This document shows positions 1 through 12,842 of a stretch of DNA of 64,000 nucleotides, in pieces (position 1 is the first letter of the stretch; every line of letters begins with the position of its first letter). The notes beneath the pieces were generated by a model. That model was given only the letters and a program-made list of their open reading frames with translations. It was not told the DNA's origin and made no database searches. The translations under genes and the position numbers were made by a program. The DNA comes from Lucifuga dentata (Eukaryota > Chordata > Actinopteri > Ophidiiformes > Bythitidae): positions 1 through 64,000 of the forward strand of contig VXCM01001499.1 in NCBI GenBank assembly GCA_014773175.1, in the 5' to 3' direction.

Positions 1-77
1 GGCAGATGATTCGCTGTGGTGACCCCTGAAGGGAAAGCCGAAAGGAAAAGAAGAAAAAGAAGAAGAAGAAGAAGAAT
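1..77 (+). mobile_element. 3' end of a non-LTR retrotransposon with (GAA)n tail
   Basis: The first bases read in frame as QMIRCGDP and a stop (cctga), followed by gggaaagccgaaagg and then an (AAG/GAA)n tail to about 77. The same 3' end occurs in reverse at 14824-15160, where the preceding protein is also readable. That makes this the extreme 3' end of the same LINE family, cut by the window start. The clade (RTE-like or other) is not certain. Confidence 0.75.
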
Positions 78-329
78 TTATAATTGTTAGTTCAAAACAC
101 TAAATCTGTGATTCATTTTAAAATCTCTGCTCACAACCAAATAAAATGAAATGTTCCTAATTGTTTCATTCTCCTACATCTGACTTAAAAACATGATGAG
201 AGCATATTTGCAAGTGAGCAATGAAGCTCTGTTTATCAGACAAAATCTATCTTCCCAAAATAATGAAATTACAATGGAAGACATAATAAACAATAATTAT
301 TTGAACATTTCATGCCTACTTGTCTGACG

Positions 330-375
330 AAGTAGTATTATTTCATTATTTATTTATAATGAAATAATACTACTT
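330..375. repeat. Perfect 20-bp inverted repeat with 6-base loop
   Basis: The arm aagtagtattatttcattat (330-349) is exactly complementary to 356-375 across the loop 350-355. It is very AT-rich. It could be the remnant of a small foldback element. A second, shorter inverted repeat (tcctgaagg/ccttcagga) lies close by, near 418-451. Confidence 0.8.
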
Positions 376-799
376 ATAGTATTTATTTATTTGCTGCTGT
401 TAACGCATGCCAAATTTTCCTGAAGGGTTTGATTTCCTGTCACCTTCAGGAAATTAGTAAATTTGATATAAAATGTGTTTTTATGTAACCACATCATGCC
501 AAGATATTTTTTGTCATCTCCTTTAGTTTGGCCCTGACCTAGTCTTACTGTTGACTATGATTATTTTCCGGTGGTAGTAGAACTGATTAAGAGTTATTTC
601 ATTTATATTTCCCCTAATCCTTCCATAACATCCATAGTCTCAAAGTCTTTCTGTCTGTATGTCTGTATGTCTTGTCCAATTTTCTATATGTACTTTTTTG
701 CCTCTAACTCATATGTTGCTTTTTTTTTAAATAAATAATTATAATATAAAGTATCTCTGTCTGCGTGTCTGTTGGCCTCTGTCTTGTTATTGATTGATT

Positions 800-812
800 G
801 ATGATGATGATA

Positions 813-851
<39 letters not shown>

Positions 852-883
852 GCCATAGTGAAGAATAATGGAATGGATGTTAN

Positions 884-919
<36 letters not shown>
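800..919. repeat. (GAT)n microsatellite, duplicated around a single N
   Basis: Two GAT runs (about 800-850 and 884-918) are each followed by the same sequence, ggccatagtgaagaataatg. A lone N at 883 separates the copies, so the duplication is probably an assembly artefact rather than a true tandem repeat. Confidence 0.85.
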
Positions 920-989
920 GCCATAGTGAAGAATAATGGAATGGATGTTATTTTGTAGGTTTTGTGTGTATTTAGGTGGCCTATAACTT

Positions 990-1141
990 GCATCCATCCA
1001 TCCATCCATCCATCCATCCATCCATCCATCCATCTGTACCTGACTATCCTGGGCAGGGATGGGGACTATCCCAGCATGCACTGGGTGAGAGACAGGTTAC
1101 ATCCTTAATCTATCACAGAGCTAAATGTGCAGAGACAGTCA
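990..1141 (-). mobile_element. Antisense L2/SINE-type 3' tail ending in (CATC)n
   Basis: A (CATC)n run at 991-1034 is followed by a diverged reverse complement of the 3' region seen in the SINE at 46860-46990. Matching landmarks are the ctatcccagc, gcactgggtgagag and ctatcacagagcta segments. In teleosts this tail is shared by L2-like LINEs and partner SINEs. No coding part remains. Confidence 0.65.
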
Positions 1142-1689
1142 AAGTCATGAACACCTATACCTGTGTCCTAATTTATAAAGCCCACATCCTCAACAGGCAG
1201 AAGACAATTTCACTGTCGCTGTCATCTTTCAGTTGCTAATAGCTGCACTTAGCCAGCTTGTTGTCAGTGATAGGAGCTCAGTGCTGAAAAAGTTAAATGG
1301 AATGTTTGAAAATAGTCAAAGAAAAGAAAGCTTAGTGAAAACCACACATTTATGGATGGACTGATAAATACGCATTCAATCTACCCGAGGGAAACATAAG
1401 ACCAATGTGGCAATCTGGCACACGGGCAATTCAGATTGTCTACAGTATTTTAATTAGCCTAAACAAATAAATGAAGAATTAATGAACCAGCTGTCTCCTT
1501 GCTGGCTAGAATTTACAAAAAATAATTTGTAAGATGTGAATCCTGGGTATGGTTTAGATAGATAAAAAATTTGTGCATGATGAAGCTCTCTGTTGCTTCA
1601 CTTCAAAGATTCAAGACAAGCCACCCACCAGGAAGGTGAATGGAGAAGAATACATAGGAGAACAAAGTGAGATCAAGGAGAGGAGCAAG

Positions 1690-1730
1690 AGGAGGAGGAA
1701 AAGGAGGAGGAGGAGGAGGAGGAGGAGGGG
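1690..1730. repeat. (GGA)n purine tract
   Basis: A GGA/GGAGG-rich purine run inside a wider purine-rich stretch (about 1615-1795). It has no coding meaning. Confidence 0.85.
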
Positions 1731-3545
1731 CAGCTGTTACTGAGGTAATCATACAGACAGAGAGGAGAAAAAGTGAGAGGCAGGCAGGGAGAGTGCCGGG
1801 TGCTGAACTCCATTATGGTGTAATTATCTAAGCGTCTTGATAGCAACACAGGCGAGGCAACCAGCAGCAGATATACCAAGCTGGTAAATAACAAGGAGCC
1901 GCGCCAAGAGAAAATTGTACGATAAAAACATCCCGAAAACAGCTCAAGGTGTGTTTATGTGCATCTGTATGCATAACACAAGCAGCAAGTGATTTGTTGA
2001 AATGTAACAGCTTTGGTGCTCTACAAACCACCAACATGGCTTCCCTTAGATTTCTTCCCAAAGCCTATCCACATGGAAAGGGTGCAAAAGTGTGCATTTA
2101 TTCATTTCTGCAAACAAATACAACATTGTCCCTCTTCACCCCNCCCCCCCCAAAAAAAAGAGAACATGCTCATGTATGTGTGTAGTTCCGTATTAATGCA
2201 ACCAGTGTGTAATATTATCTGTTGCACTCAATAAACACGCATACAGGCAGATGCTGTATGAGTTAGGTCCGATTTTATCCTGAATTTGACAGTTGCCGAC
2301 TAATTGTCACCCATTTCCACCTGATTCATTGTCACTTGTGCAATTATGGGCTGCAAAGCCCTGACTGAAAGCCCAAATTATCCACAATTGAGTCATCAAA
2401 CTAATTTATGTCACATCAGAAATTTGGTTGGATGTTACAAGGTAACAAAGTCATCAAGTGTCTAATATTTAGTGTAATAAATAAATATTTAGTGCAATAG
2501 TGCATGTCCACGTATATTTTTCAGCTTGTGTTTTCTTTTCATTTTTGGTGAGGATTGTCAGAATGGGATGAATGCAAATATCTTAATATATTATTCCCTT
2601 GTGCTCCTGCACTCCTATGCACCACTGCACCCATTAGCACCCAACAGTGACATTTCAACTCCTTTTCTCAGCAGACCACAATCTTCATCTGACATTAACC
2701 TCCAGCCTGTTCAGATCTATTATTCATACTGCAGCACGATGAATTCAAGAAAACAAACATTAATTATTATCCTATTCATACCCTCCACTGACTCATTGTG
2801 AAAATCAAATTCCCCCCACAAAGGAGTGTGAAACAGGCTTATGAGTGATGTGGGGTGAGGAGATGAAAAACCAAACTGAAACTGGATGTGATGAGCTGTG
2901 TGAAAGCTTGCATGTGAAATTGAAACTCTTCATTCTTGCTAAAGCTCATTGTTCTCAGGCACTCGCATGAAGTGGCTTCTTCTGCAGGTTCGTACATCTA
3001 ATGGGAGCAAGTCACTACACCTCACTGAGTGTCAAGAGGCTGGTCTGGATACGCAAGCCGGCCATTAGCAGGCCAAAACGACAGCCCACACACTGAATCC
3101 ATGAGAAGACATTGACATGCAGCACAGCTATTAGTCACGCTGCACAAAGACAAGAGGACCGAGTCACAGAGAGAATGTCAGACGGACCAGAAGAGAGAGA
3201 ATATGCACACATACACTGCAGGTATGCACAAACGCTGGCTGGTCATAAAAAAGAAAGGACAAAAATGCAATTACGAGTACATTTATGAGTACAGACTATA
3301 CTATATGCACACACACACACTATCATAGATACACATAAGTACAGCAGGTACAATCTTAAAACACTGACTGACACACACACACACTACAAGCACAATGAAA
3401 CTTACAAACACTTAAACACACACCAAAAGCCAAAACAGATGCAGATATGTGACTGTTTTTACTGAATAAACATGACACACTTACACCCACATAGTAGCTA
3501 CTGCTCACACACAGATGCACACTGTTTAGATACTCTTACATGAGT

Positions 3546-3546
3546 G

Positions 3547-3577
<31 letters not shown>

Positions 3578-3707
3578 CCGCACAGGGTCACTGCTTCTAC
3601 GCACATTGCAAGTAGTAGGCTGACGAGTGATGGAGAAGTGGGCTGTGAGAGCCAGTGGGCATTAGAAAAAGCAGTGGGTACAGAACAAAGGAAGAGAGAG
3701 GGAGTAA

Positions 3708-3732
<25 letters not shown>
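3546..3732. repeat. (CA)n and (GA)n microsatellites
   Basis: (CA)n runs at 3546-3571 and (GA)n at 3709-3732. The surrounding 3.2-3.6 kb has many short CA-rich interrupted runs. Nothing else is seen between 2240 and 4008. Confidence 0.85.
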
Positions 3733-3738
<6 letters not shown>

Positions 3739-4008
3739 CACACCTACGTGGTTTTAGTTTACAAAACATTGCACAGTGTTGCTGTAGCAGGATACTAAAG
3801 CTGCTGTTAGAGTTGTGTGTTTAACTGCTACATCCCACCGTACAGCAGGTGTGTGTGGGCCAAAAGGCCAAAAGAAAAACTGAGAGGTGAGGAAAAACAG
3901 TTTAAAGCATGGAAGGAAAAAAGCTGTAATGAGTCAGTGATATTGTGATGGAAATATCAATAAAGGATAATTTATACCTCATAATCTGCTAAACTTCTTA
4001 TGATGCAT

Positions 4009-4534
4009 TTAAGGATCGATTTTGCATGTTTGACCCCAACAAATACAATGGTCATATGCATTACATTATCACCAGCCATTTTCTAAAACATACTGGAGTG
4101 GTAAATATGGTAAATATTAGAATAATTTTGTTCCTACCCTCCAGGAAGAATTGGTTTCAGTTCATTCCTGAATGCTATAAAAAATAAACTTATAAAGACT
4201 TGAAATTTTGTGTAGGTAATCCATCACAGCGAACCACATGCTGTTATTATTTTTTTCCCTGAAGTTACTGTTAAAAATGTATGTCTCCGCCACGGAATAG
4301 AGTCCAAGGCAAAGACAGCTTTACTGAGACATTAAAAAGCAGGCGAAACATTGAATTTTAAATTAAGGTGGGTATATCACTTGCATTTTACTTCGAAAGA
4401 CTAAGGGATTTGTCAAAATAACATGAAAACATGGAAACTAAAATATGGTTTTATATTTTGGAACATAGTTGGCAGTAATGCCAACCTGTGAATGCAGGGC
4501 TCAAACATGCAAGATCACGGGCAGGGTCCTTTAA
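4009..4534 (-). mobile_element. TTAA-flanked inverted-repeat MITE, copy 1 (degenerate)
   Basis: The element opens TTAAGGATCGATTTTGCATG and closes aagatcacgggcagggtcctttaa. These are diverged versions of the terminal inverted repeat shared with eight other copies in the window. Internal landmarks (ggtttcagttcattc, ggtaatccatca, atgtctccgcca, gggtgtatc-like segment) occur in the order of the minus body orientation. It is the most decayed near-full-length copy and therefore probably old. Confidence 0.8.
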
Positions 4535-6326
4535 ATCCCCACAAGAACAACTAATATCAAAAACATACATATTTTCCATATTGCTGAAAACTGGAGCCAA
4601 AATACGTGCATTTTGTTGTTTTTGTTGAACATGTTTTCAATCAAGGTCAGTGTTTAATGCAGCTGTTCTGAGTTCTCAGCACCTCCTGATGGGAAAAAAA
4701 GGCGATTAACATTTAGAAAACAACCCCATAGAGATGTGGAGAAACCGTACAAATGAAGCCCATTTGACCATAATAGTTTTAAGTCTCTCTTAACTAAAAT
4801 ATATATCCAAATGTGCCAGTATCTTCTCTCATGAGTGTGCTGATGCCATATTTGTCCAGTGTCTTCCTTGTAACATTATCGAGTATTGGCGACAAGTTGG
4901 ATTTCCAGAAGAAACTACACATTATTTGAAGAAATGTCTGGATATTGGACTGCTTGAGAGGGTCTTCCGCAGCGTACTTTTCACGTCTCGTCTTGCTTTG
5001 TTCTTTACATTTTGGCGATTGGTAAAGCAGCTTTTGAATACCTTGTGTCCACCTGTTGGTTTGGAGGGAGGATCGTACCCTCTACCTGACCGGTAATTTC
5101 AGGTTTAAGTAAAAATACGGTTGTTGTGGCTGTTGTCTTGAACTTGGCTGCAATTGTGAAAGGGGTGGTGAAGAAACATTCCCACACCAGGTAGTCCTGC
5201 TTTGTTCTGGGATACATGTGTGAAAGGGGCTATATAGATTCCCATAAAAAGAGTACAGTTTTGTTTTTTGTAATTTGGCTGTGATTTTCTTGGCTCATTT
5301 CTTATTATTCAAAGGTCTCTGATTATAACGTATGCAAAGAGCCAGAATATAAATGCGAGACTGGAAAGCAGTAGGGTGTATAGAGTAAAAAGGATAGCGA
5401 ATCACAATGAGAATGCATGAGGTTGAATTTGTCATTCATAGAATCAGGTGAAATGATGGTGATTCTCTTGTCGGCCTGCCTTTTCAAGATTTTAAGATCT
5501 CCATTTCTCCTTACCAAACAGTGTTTCTATTCCTACATAGATTTCAAAGTCTGTAAACCATTTTTTTTGTTTCCACAGTGTTTTCATCCATATATTCATC
5601 ATATTTGTGACTTTTTTTTATTTCGAGTGAGCTTGGTTTTCATTTGGTATTTCTTGACAAACAGCATGAGTTTGTATCGTTAGATGCAGATTAGATGTAA
5701 CTACAGCATAATCACTACATTTACATGCACACTATGCTCAGATTTTTCTTTAATCGTCTGTATTGCGATTAAAGCAAAAATGTGATGAAGCCATATTCTA
5801 CGTTTTCCCGAATATACATGATGTGTGGCATAATGAGAGTATGAGGAGAGTCCACGGGATGAGGAAGTGCATGCAGAGGTGGCTTACTCCAATTATTTTT
5901 ACATGCCTGAAAAACTCAGTTTTTCATAATCTAGGTCTATTACTTTAAGTACAGTAAGCCTACATTGATTTATACTGATTTAACTATAATTGAAGTGATT
6001 ACAAGAAGTTTAAAAAAAAAGTAAGATCTTTATCATCTAAATCAAGAAGTGGGTCACAGTCGCTTTTTTACATGTACGTTTTCCCAAATAATGTAAATTA
6101 AATTAATATGTCAGGTATTACAAGAAATACCTGACAATCATGACAATCAAATTAAAATTTAATATAAAAGACACACAATAATGTCTAACCAAAATCAGAG
6201 TTATGAAGCACAGGCATCCCACCAGCTGTGCAACAAGAAGACACTCAGGTGTTCGCTGACACCAAGTCTACAAAGTGCTGTAATCATTACAGCTGGAAGA
6301 ATGGGTTGTTATGGCGCCTTGCTTAC

Positions 6327-6408
6327 CTCATTGATGAGGAACTGAAGTTGAAGAACAGCTGCTCCGTTGTCGTGCTGACAGAAGCAGTCCACCCCAGGCC
6401 GCCCCAGT
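6327..6408 (-). CDS. stxbp5l: Tomosyn-2 (stxbp5l), coding exon 3
   Basis: This 82-base exon completes the Ile codon split from exon 2. It then encodes LGRPGVDCFCQHDNGAAV and LQLQFLINE, 27 codons. Tomosyn-2 has ILGRPGVDCYCQH here and tomosyn-1 has LFGRPGVECYCQH, so this is the strongest evidence for stxbp5l. The acceptor is cgtcttcag (its AG lies at 6409-6410). The donor is gtaagc (6321-6326), phase 0. The next family exon, beginning GALVSA, was not found in the 6.3 kb below it, so the gene continues past the left edge. In the propeller this is the strand pair ending the first blade. Confidence 0.96.
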
Positions 6409-7400
6409 CTGAAGACGTTACAGAGTCAAAGAATATTACAAAGATCTGTTATCACCGACATTTACCATTCAAGTAATCGAGTGTGACTCAGGGGTGTTGT
6501 GAGGGTGGATGGGGGCAGGGAACAGAGCGACATCACACACAGAACACAGGAGAAGAGTTTTATGCTTCCATTAATCTAGTGGAAATCCATGTTCCAAACG
6601 CCACCACAGCTTTGTAAGATGACATGTAAATAACAAAACATCTGCATTTCAAAACAGTTAAAGTCAGACACTATTCTTGTTAATTTTATCATCATATCAC
6701 ATTCTACAGTGTTGCTGTTTCATTCTTACTGATTGTTTACTGGAACACTCCTGTGATCAGCAAACATGCTGTTTGGCTGTGGACGAGGTGCACTTAGCGG
6801 TGGAAGTACAAGCCTCGAGCATTTCCTTTAAAGCAGGTGGAAAGCAGCAGGAGGGGGAAATGACTCAATGAGAAAATGGAGCCAGCTGGAGAAGGTACAG
6901 GAGCAGTTATTTAATCACTGCAGGTTGCTTGAAATCCACTATTCCTCAATGTACAGCACAGAAAACCAATTAAAAAAGCAAAACTACTGTTGTCTGTTTC
7001 ATTTGCACTTGTTTTTTTTAATGTTAACTTTTATCTGTTAATTGCTTCAGCCATCTTTTCACTTTTGTGATATTTCTGACCTACATCTCTTATTGCACCA
7101 CAAGCATCTTTTGGGAGATTTTCTTATCTTATCTTTGGCTGTGGTGTAAGTCAGGAAGTGTTGGCAATGTAGACATACAGTAAAAAGCCCATTGGGATAA
7201 TGAATGTGACTTTAAACTATACTTTTGGGAACTTGGTTTGATGAGCGAATTACTCCATATACTACTATTCCTGTGCATATTCCTCTGAAAGCATAAATAA
7301 AAAACATGACTAGTTGTTATTCAAGTCATTTCCACTTAGCACATCACAATTACATTATTTTTAATGTCAAAAAAAAAAAAAAATNAAAAAAAAAAAAAAA

Positions 7401-8001
7401 TGAGACAACAGCCATCTATTTTGCATGTTTGAGCCAATAGATTCAATTTTCATACATGTTATGTTGCTGACAATCATTTCCCAAAGGATAAAACCGAATA
7501 TCAGCTTTCCTGAAATTTTGCAAAACCTCTTAATCTTTCAAAATCAAATATTCAAGCGATACACCCATCTTAAATACTGATGTTTTGCCTGCTTAATAGT
7601 TACACAGCCTTATGAAGTCATGGTTGTTTAAATTTTTTGATAAACACAGGTCTTCTTCTAGGACTATATTCCCCACTGGAGACATACAGTACATTCACCT
7701 CACACTTTTTATTGCAGTTAAACACTAAAATTATGTAACTTTGAAAAAAAAACAACCTGAATACACATCTTGTTCGTGCTGATGGATTACCTATCCCAAG
7801 AATGTTTCAAGTATCAACAAGTTGATTTTAATAGAGTACCAGAATGAACTGAAACCAATAGTAGTCTGGAAGGTAGGGAAAAGATAATAATTCACTGCTC
7901 TAGTAGTATGCTTTGGGAAATGATTGTTAGTAACAGCTACATGTATGAAAATTGAATATATTAATATATAAACATGCATTATGGCTGGTATGGTCCTTTA
8001 A
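7401..8001 (+). mobile_element. TTAA-flanked inverted-repeat MITE, copy 2
   Basis: The body is in the plus orientation. It runs from tttgcatgtttgagcc through cagctttcctg, aatctttcaaaatcaaat, ggactatattcccc and ggattacctatcccaagaat to the 3' terminus ggctggtatggtccttta. The 5' terminus is damaged and abuts an A run containing a single N (7385), so the exact left border is uncertain. Confidence 0.85.
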
Positions 8002-8082
8002 GCCTGGTTTATGCATGATGCAGCACCGTCTGCCGCTCTTAAAATTAAGAAGTAGATTGTGGTTCAGTCACCCACAACAAAC

Positions 8083-8178
8083 ATGGAGGCAGTGAAAAGC
8101 AAGTTGTTGATTAACAAAGAGGAGCAATTGCTGTTATTCACATTGGCTGCAAGACGAAAAAGGCTCAAAAGGCGATGA
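8083..8178 (+). pseudogene. Possible PIF/Harbinger-type transposase N-terminal remnant
   Basis: A short frame reads MEAVKSKLLINKEEQLLLFT and then a basic run (RRKRLKRR) before a TGA. A short leader followed by an Arg/Lys run resembles the N-termini of teleost Harbinger-type transposases. The sequence just before it (gcctggtttatgcatgatg, from about 8002) looks like a transposon end. No catalytic region follows. The assignment is from resemblance only and could be chance. Confidence 0.3.
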
Positions 8179-9134
8179 TCCTTTGAATAGAACATATATA
8201 CTTCCCCTTCCTCCACATCTCTCCACTTGGCCAAGCGTTGATGAAGGATCATCTACGTGAGACAAATGGTGTCTGCAGTATTTCAAAAACTGAGTGGTAC
8301 ACGACCTTGCGAGGAACCCTCAAACATGGCCTCTGCTTTCAGGCTGTTTTGGCTGCAATTATTTCACATTTTCTGCATGCCCACTGTTGTGCCCCATGAT
8401 TGATGAAGACTGCTATCATCTTAATACATTAATTGTACTGTCAGCTTCTGAAGGTGTTTCCATGTGGATGCCCCATTACACAATCAAGTTTAAAAGCTCC
8501 GTTTGTGGAGAGGCATTCCAAACAAACTAAAATTCTAAATGAGGGAAAGAGTTAACCAGGAAAGGTTAAATATTGAGAGTAAGCCTAAATTGGGGAATTA
8601 ATTATACTAAAAGAAAAAAAAAAAAGTGATAGATTTTAAATTGTTAAAGTTATATTGTAACTAAAATTGATGAACTAGTGAGAAACATTCATGGATTCAA
8701 CAAGAAATGATGTTCAGTAATACTAAACATGAAGTGGATATGATAGAGGACTCAATCAGGGACCCACCAGACTGACAGGAACCACAGTGAGCAAATCTCC
8801 AAAACTCTGAAACCATCAGGGCGGAAACATCCAGACTCTCTTGCCAGAATGACTTTATCACATCAGCAGCAGCTGATCTCTCTCCCAGGTGCGGTGAAGG
8901 AAAGATAAGTTTATGGTTTTCTCATGACTCCTAATTTTCTTATGACTCCTAGGAAAATTTAATTTCAATCTTGGTCCAACAAATCCTAAACATTTATAAG
9001 AAATAAAATTAAAATTAAAATTAACTTGATAACAGATTCCAGTTATTATTATTAGAGTTTAATAATGTTCACTTACTTTTATAAATGCTCTTAATTTAAG
9101 TGTACAGATGCTTGAATTATATAGAAAAATGTCA

Positions 9135-9640
9135 TTTAGGACCATACCGGCCAGTTTGCATGTTTGAGCCTAATATATATTCAATTTTCATACATGTTAC
9201 ATTACTGACAACCATTTCCCAAAGCATACTACTGGCACGGTGAAGTAAAAAAAAAAAAAAAAAANGGTACGCTATTAAAATCAACTTGTTGATACTTGAA
9301 ACATTCTTGAGATAGGTAATCCATCATCGCCTATAGACATCGGACTGAATGTATGTCTCCACCAGGGAATATAGTTCCAAAAGAAGACCTGCGTTTATCG
9401 AAAACTTTACAAGACCATGTCTTCATAAAGCTGCATAACTATTAGCAGGCGAAACATGGATTTTTAAGAGTGGGTGTATCGCTCAAATATTTGATTTTGA
9501 AAGATTAAGAGATTCTGCAAAATATCAGGAAAGCTGAAATATGGTTTTATCCTTTGGGAAATGGTTATCAGTAACAAAACATGTATGAAAATTGAATATA
9601 TTAGGTTTAAACATGCAAAATGGCTGGTATGGTCGGTTAA
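9135..9640 (-). mobile_element. TTAA-flanked inverted-repeat MITE, copy 3
   Basis: The 5' end is ttaggaccataccggccag and the 3' end is aatggctggtatggtcggttaa. The body is in the minus orientation (tactactggcacggtgaa, then ggtacgctattaaaatcaac and aggcgaaacatggattttta). An A run with a single N at 9265 replaces part of the interior, so some internal sequence may be missing from the assembly. Confidence 0.88.
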
Positions 9641-10647
9641 AGTTAGTTCAACCTCTATTACAGAAACACTTCTCAGTATTACACAGACCAATGCAACACC
9701 ATCACCAACTCAAAATGATTCTACAGTATGTTTGATGTTTCTCTGACAGTGTTAACAAAAACTAAGGATGTTTGTGTATTTGGGTTGTTATATGTGTGTA
9801 TGTACATCATATATGGCTCTGGCAGGAATGACTGATTTAATGATAAATGGAGAAACCACCAGGACTAAAATACCCAGGAGCCTTAACACACTCCAGCTAA
9901 TGAGAACATGTCTGGTTGCATATGTATTTCTTAAAATGAATATGTTTAATTATCTTGCTATTGCCTGGTTGTTGTCCACACTCCATTTTCTGCAGGGAAG
10001 GAAGATTGCATGTCCAGCAGACAGATGGTGGTTTGTGGATGTCTAAGATCAGCACTGTGGCTGCTGGACCTGAGGGAGTGAATTAAAATGCAGTGACCGT
10101 CTGGCTCAAGTCACTCAGGAAAAAAGAGTGTGTATGCGTGCGCATATGTGTGTGTCAATATCTGACTTGAAAGCAAATGGTTGACCACAGACTTAAATCC
10201 TCGCTGTCAGTCTGCATCATTCTCTGCCTGACAGCAGAGTCTTTGTGCACATTACATTCATATTCATGTCACGCTTGCGACCACAATAAAAAACATAGGA
10301 CGCTGTCAAAACCCAACGCTGATGTGAAGGTGAAATGACCTATAATCATGATGCAGATGGACAGTGTACTGCTGCCAGGTGACAGGAGAGAATGCAGATG
10401 AGACATTGCTGCACCTGCAGGGTGTATTTGCTGATTTCTGCTTTGAAAGCTCATGTGTATGAAGCAGTTTTGGGGGAAATAAAATTGAGATATGTTTGAT
10501 GGAGCCTGATGCAATTATACTGTTCTTACTCCCCAAAATATATGTGTGTAAGTATATGGATGGGTTGGTGTAATGGTGTTGTTGAGTGTAGAACACTGAA
10601 TCATAAAATTTGAATTAAAACTGTTTTGGGTGCTAAAGGATCAAGTT

Positions 10648-10683
10648 AAAAAAAAAAAAAAAAANTAAAAAAAAAAAAAAAAA
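10648..10683. repeat. A-rich run broken by a single N
   Basis: Two A runs flank N at 10665. The N probably marks an unresolved homopolymer. Confidence 0.85.
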
Positions 10684-10802
10684 GACAAAACAAATTATAT
10701 GTGTTTAATGCTTGATAAGACTGGTGGAGTGAATTCTTACAGACGAAATACTCAATAATTTTGTGATGTGCAGTCAGACCAGGCATGTCCATTACTCACA
10801 AC

Positions 10803-11215
10803 TTAAGGGACCATACCGGTGTTTTATTTTTCTTCCAAAATCAAATGTTCAGGTGTTACACCCACCTTAAAACTCAATGTTTCACCAGCTAACATGTATC
10901 TCTAAATGTGCAAGACACAGTCATTTTAATTTCTCTGGTAAAAGTGGTTATCTCCTGGGAATGCATTCCCTAGAGAATTCTCAGATCATTCTGTGCTTTT
11001 AACTGCATTAAAATGCAAAATTGAATAACTTCAAAAAAAAAAAAAAAAAAAATGATAATGGCGTGTGGTTCGCTGTGATAGTTTGGCCACCTTAAACATG
11101 TTTCAAGTCTACAAGTTGATTTTTATAACTGGGATGAAGTGAAACCAATGGCTACTTGGAAGGTAGGAAAACAATTTGAAAATGTACCGCTTCAGTAGCA
11201 TTAACGTAACGCAGC
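10803..11215 (+). mobile_element. TTAA-flanked inverted-repeat MITE, copy 4 (internally deleted)
   Basis: It starts ttaagggaccataccgg but jumps at once to the internal segment ttccaaaatcaaatgttc, so most of the left inverted repeat is deleted. The right half still has acaagttgatttt, gaaaccaatggc and ggaaggtagg. The right terminus is eroded after gtagcattaacgtaac. A poly-A run (11033-11052) lies inside. Confidence 0.75.
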
Positions 11216-11613
11216 TGTAATCTGCAGTCTTTGATCATTCATGCACCAGAATTCAGCTATTATGAAACCAAGAGGATGGCAAAAGAGTGGGCTCAAGGTA
11301 CACTTAACAAAAATGTGCACACTCACACCAAGTGCTGCTTTGAGAAAAGCTTGTCATGATGGATGAACCATCACAAGATCACTTAACAGCACTCTACTCA
11401 GCTATCAGTGATCATTTTTGGAACATAATGTCCATATCTGCTTTTGCAAAGTGTGAAAATGTCACAAAGAATGTTGTGTGCACTTTCAGGTGTTAAAAGA
11501 TTTACTGCACGCAAAACAACCAACCTGAATTTAGAGCCCAGCAAAATAAACTCCAACCAGGAGTGTGTTTCAGCAGGGAAGATACGAAGCAAAGCAAAGG
11601 AAATAAATGTAAA

Positions 11614-11742
11614 TGCTTTCATTTTGCAGTGGCACCGAACAAAGACGATGGTGAAGGGGTGGGGGAGGAGGGGAGGGNTGCTTTCATTTTGCAGTGGCAC
11701 CGAACAAAGACGATGGTGAAGGGGTGGGGGAGGAGGGGAGGG
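11614..11742. repeat. 64-base direct duplication around a single N
   Basis: The segment 11614-11677 (tgctttcattttgcagtgg... to a G-rich end) recurs at 11679-11742, separated only by N at 11678. A perfect direct copy with one N between suggests two contig ends that should have been merged. Confidence 0.9.
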
Positions 11743-12247
11743 GGGTATAGTGTAATAATTGTGTTGTTGCCAAGTGATTGCCTTAAATACATTGGACAAT
11801 ATTCAAAGCAGAATGGATTCACTGAAAGGCCAACCAACTGCTTTCAGCGACAAATCAACAAACATCAGAGAGCCTTCACTCAGCATGAGTAATTAATAAT
11901 AATAAGCTCCACAGCAAACCGTGAGGACCTTTGTGAAGACCTCGATGATGTAACGTGTTGATGTAGTCTTTCTAGACGCAGATGTGGATGCATGTAGATG
12001 TTGCAGGTGCGTGTAGCATCTGTTACACTGCCTACATGTTTCTGAGGGGATGATCTGCGCTTACTTGTTACTGTTAGCTTTAAGTCAGAAATATGAGTAA
12101 AGGAGAGGAAGCCTGGTGACGGCTACAATCAGAGAAACATGCACTAACTGCCATGTCTGACTGTGACAGGCTGGAACATCAGCTAGTCAGAAATGCATGG
12201 GACAATTATGTTCAGAATTCAAAGACACACACTTGAATAAGTAAGCT

Positions 12248-12842
12248 GAAGGGACCATACTGGCCATTTTGCATGTTTGAGCCTAATATATTAAATTTTC
12301 ATACATGTTACATTACTGACAATCATTTCCCAAAGTATAAAACCATGTTTCAGCTTTCCTGATATTTTGCAAAATCTCTTAATCTTTCAAAATCAAATAT
12401 GCAAGCGATACACCCACCTTAAAAATCGATGTTTCATCTGCTAATAGTTATGCAGCCTTATGAAGTCACAGTCATTTAAATTTTTCAATAATCGCAGGTC
12501 AGGACTATATTCTCCGGTGGAGATATACATTCACTCCACACTTTTTGTTGTGCTTAAACACTAAAATTACATAACTTCTGAAAAAAAGAAAAAAATCCTA
12601 ATACGCGTGTTGTTTGCAATGATGGACCACCTATCCCAAGAATGTTTCAAGTATCAACAAGGTGACTTTAATAGCGTACCAGAATGAACTGAAACCAATG
12701 GCAGTCTGGAAGGTAGAGAGAGAGAGAGAGAAAAATACCGTTCCAGTAGTATGCTTTGGGAAATGATTGTCAGTAATGTTACATGTATGAAAATTGAATA
12801 TATTAGGCTCAAACATGTATGATTGCCGGTATGGTCCTTTAA
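12248..12842 (+). mobile_element. TTAA-flanked inverted-repeat MITE, copy 5
   Basis: A near-complete copy in the plus body orientation. It begins gaagggaccatactggcca and ends gattgccggtatggtcctttaa. The first bases of the left TTAA are mutated (ctgaa) while the right TTAA is intact. A short (GA)n run has expanded inside (12717-12731). Confidence 0.9.

Larger units (their letters stand above)
1..6326 (-). other. stxbp5l: stxbp5l intron 3, first part
   Basis: The intron begins with donor gtaagc below exon 3 and continues beyond the left edge. I looked for the GALVSA...DDTLHLWNLRQKRP exon in reverse complement and did not find it. Contents are a LINE tail, an antisense L2-like tail, one degenerate TTAA element and microsatellites. 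Confidence 0.85.

Noticed and set aside
704..1081. Reverse 125-residue frame with His and Ile runs
   Set aside because: It is a translation of the GAT microsatellite and the CATC tail, including an N and an assembly duplication. Not a gene.
11398..11892. Overlapping frames on both strands of over 100 residues
   Set aside because: They arise from the 64-base duplication around N at 11678, which extends frames artificially.
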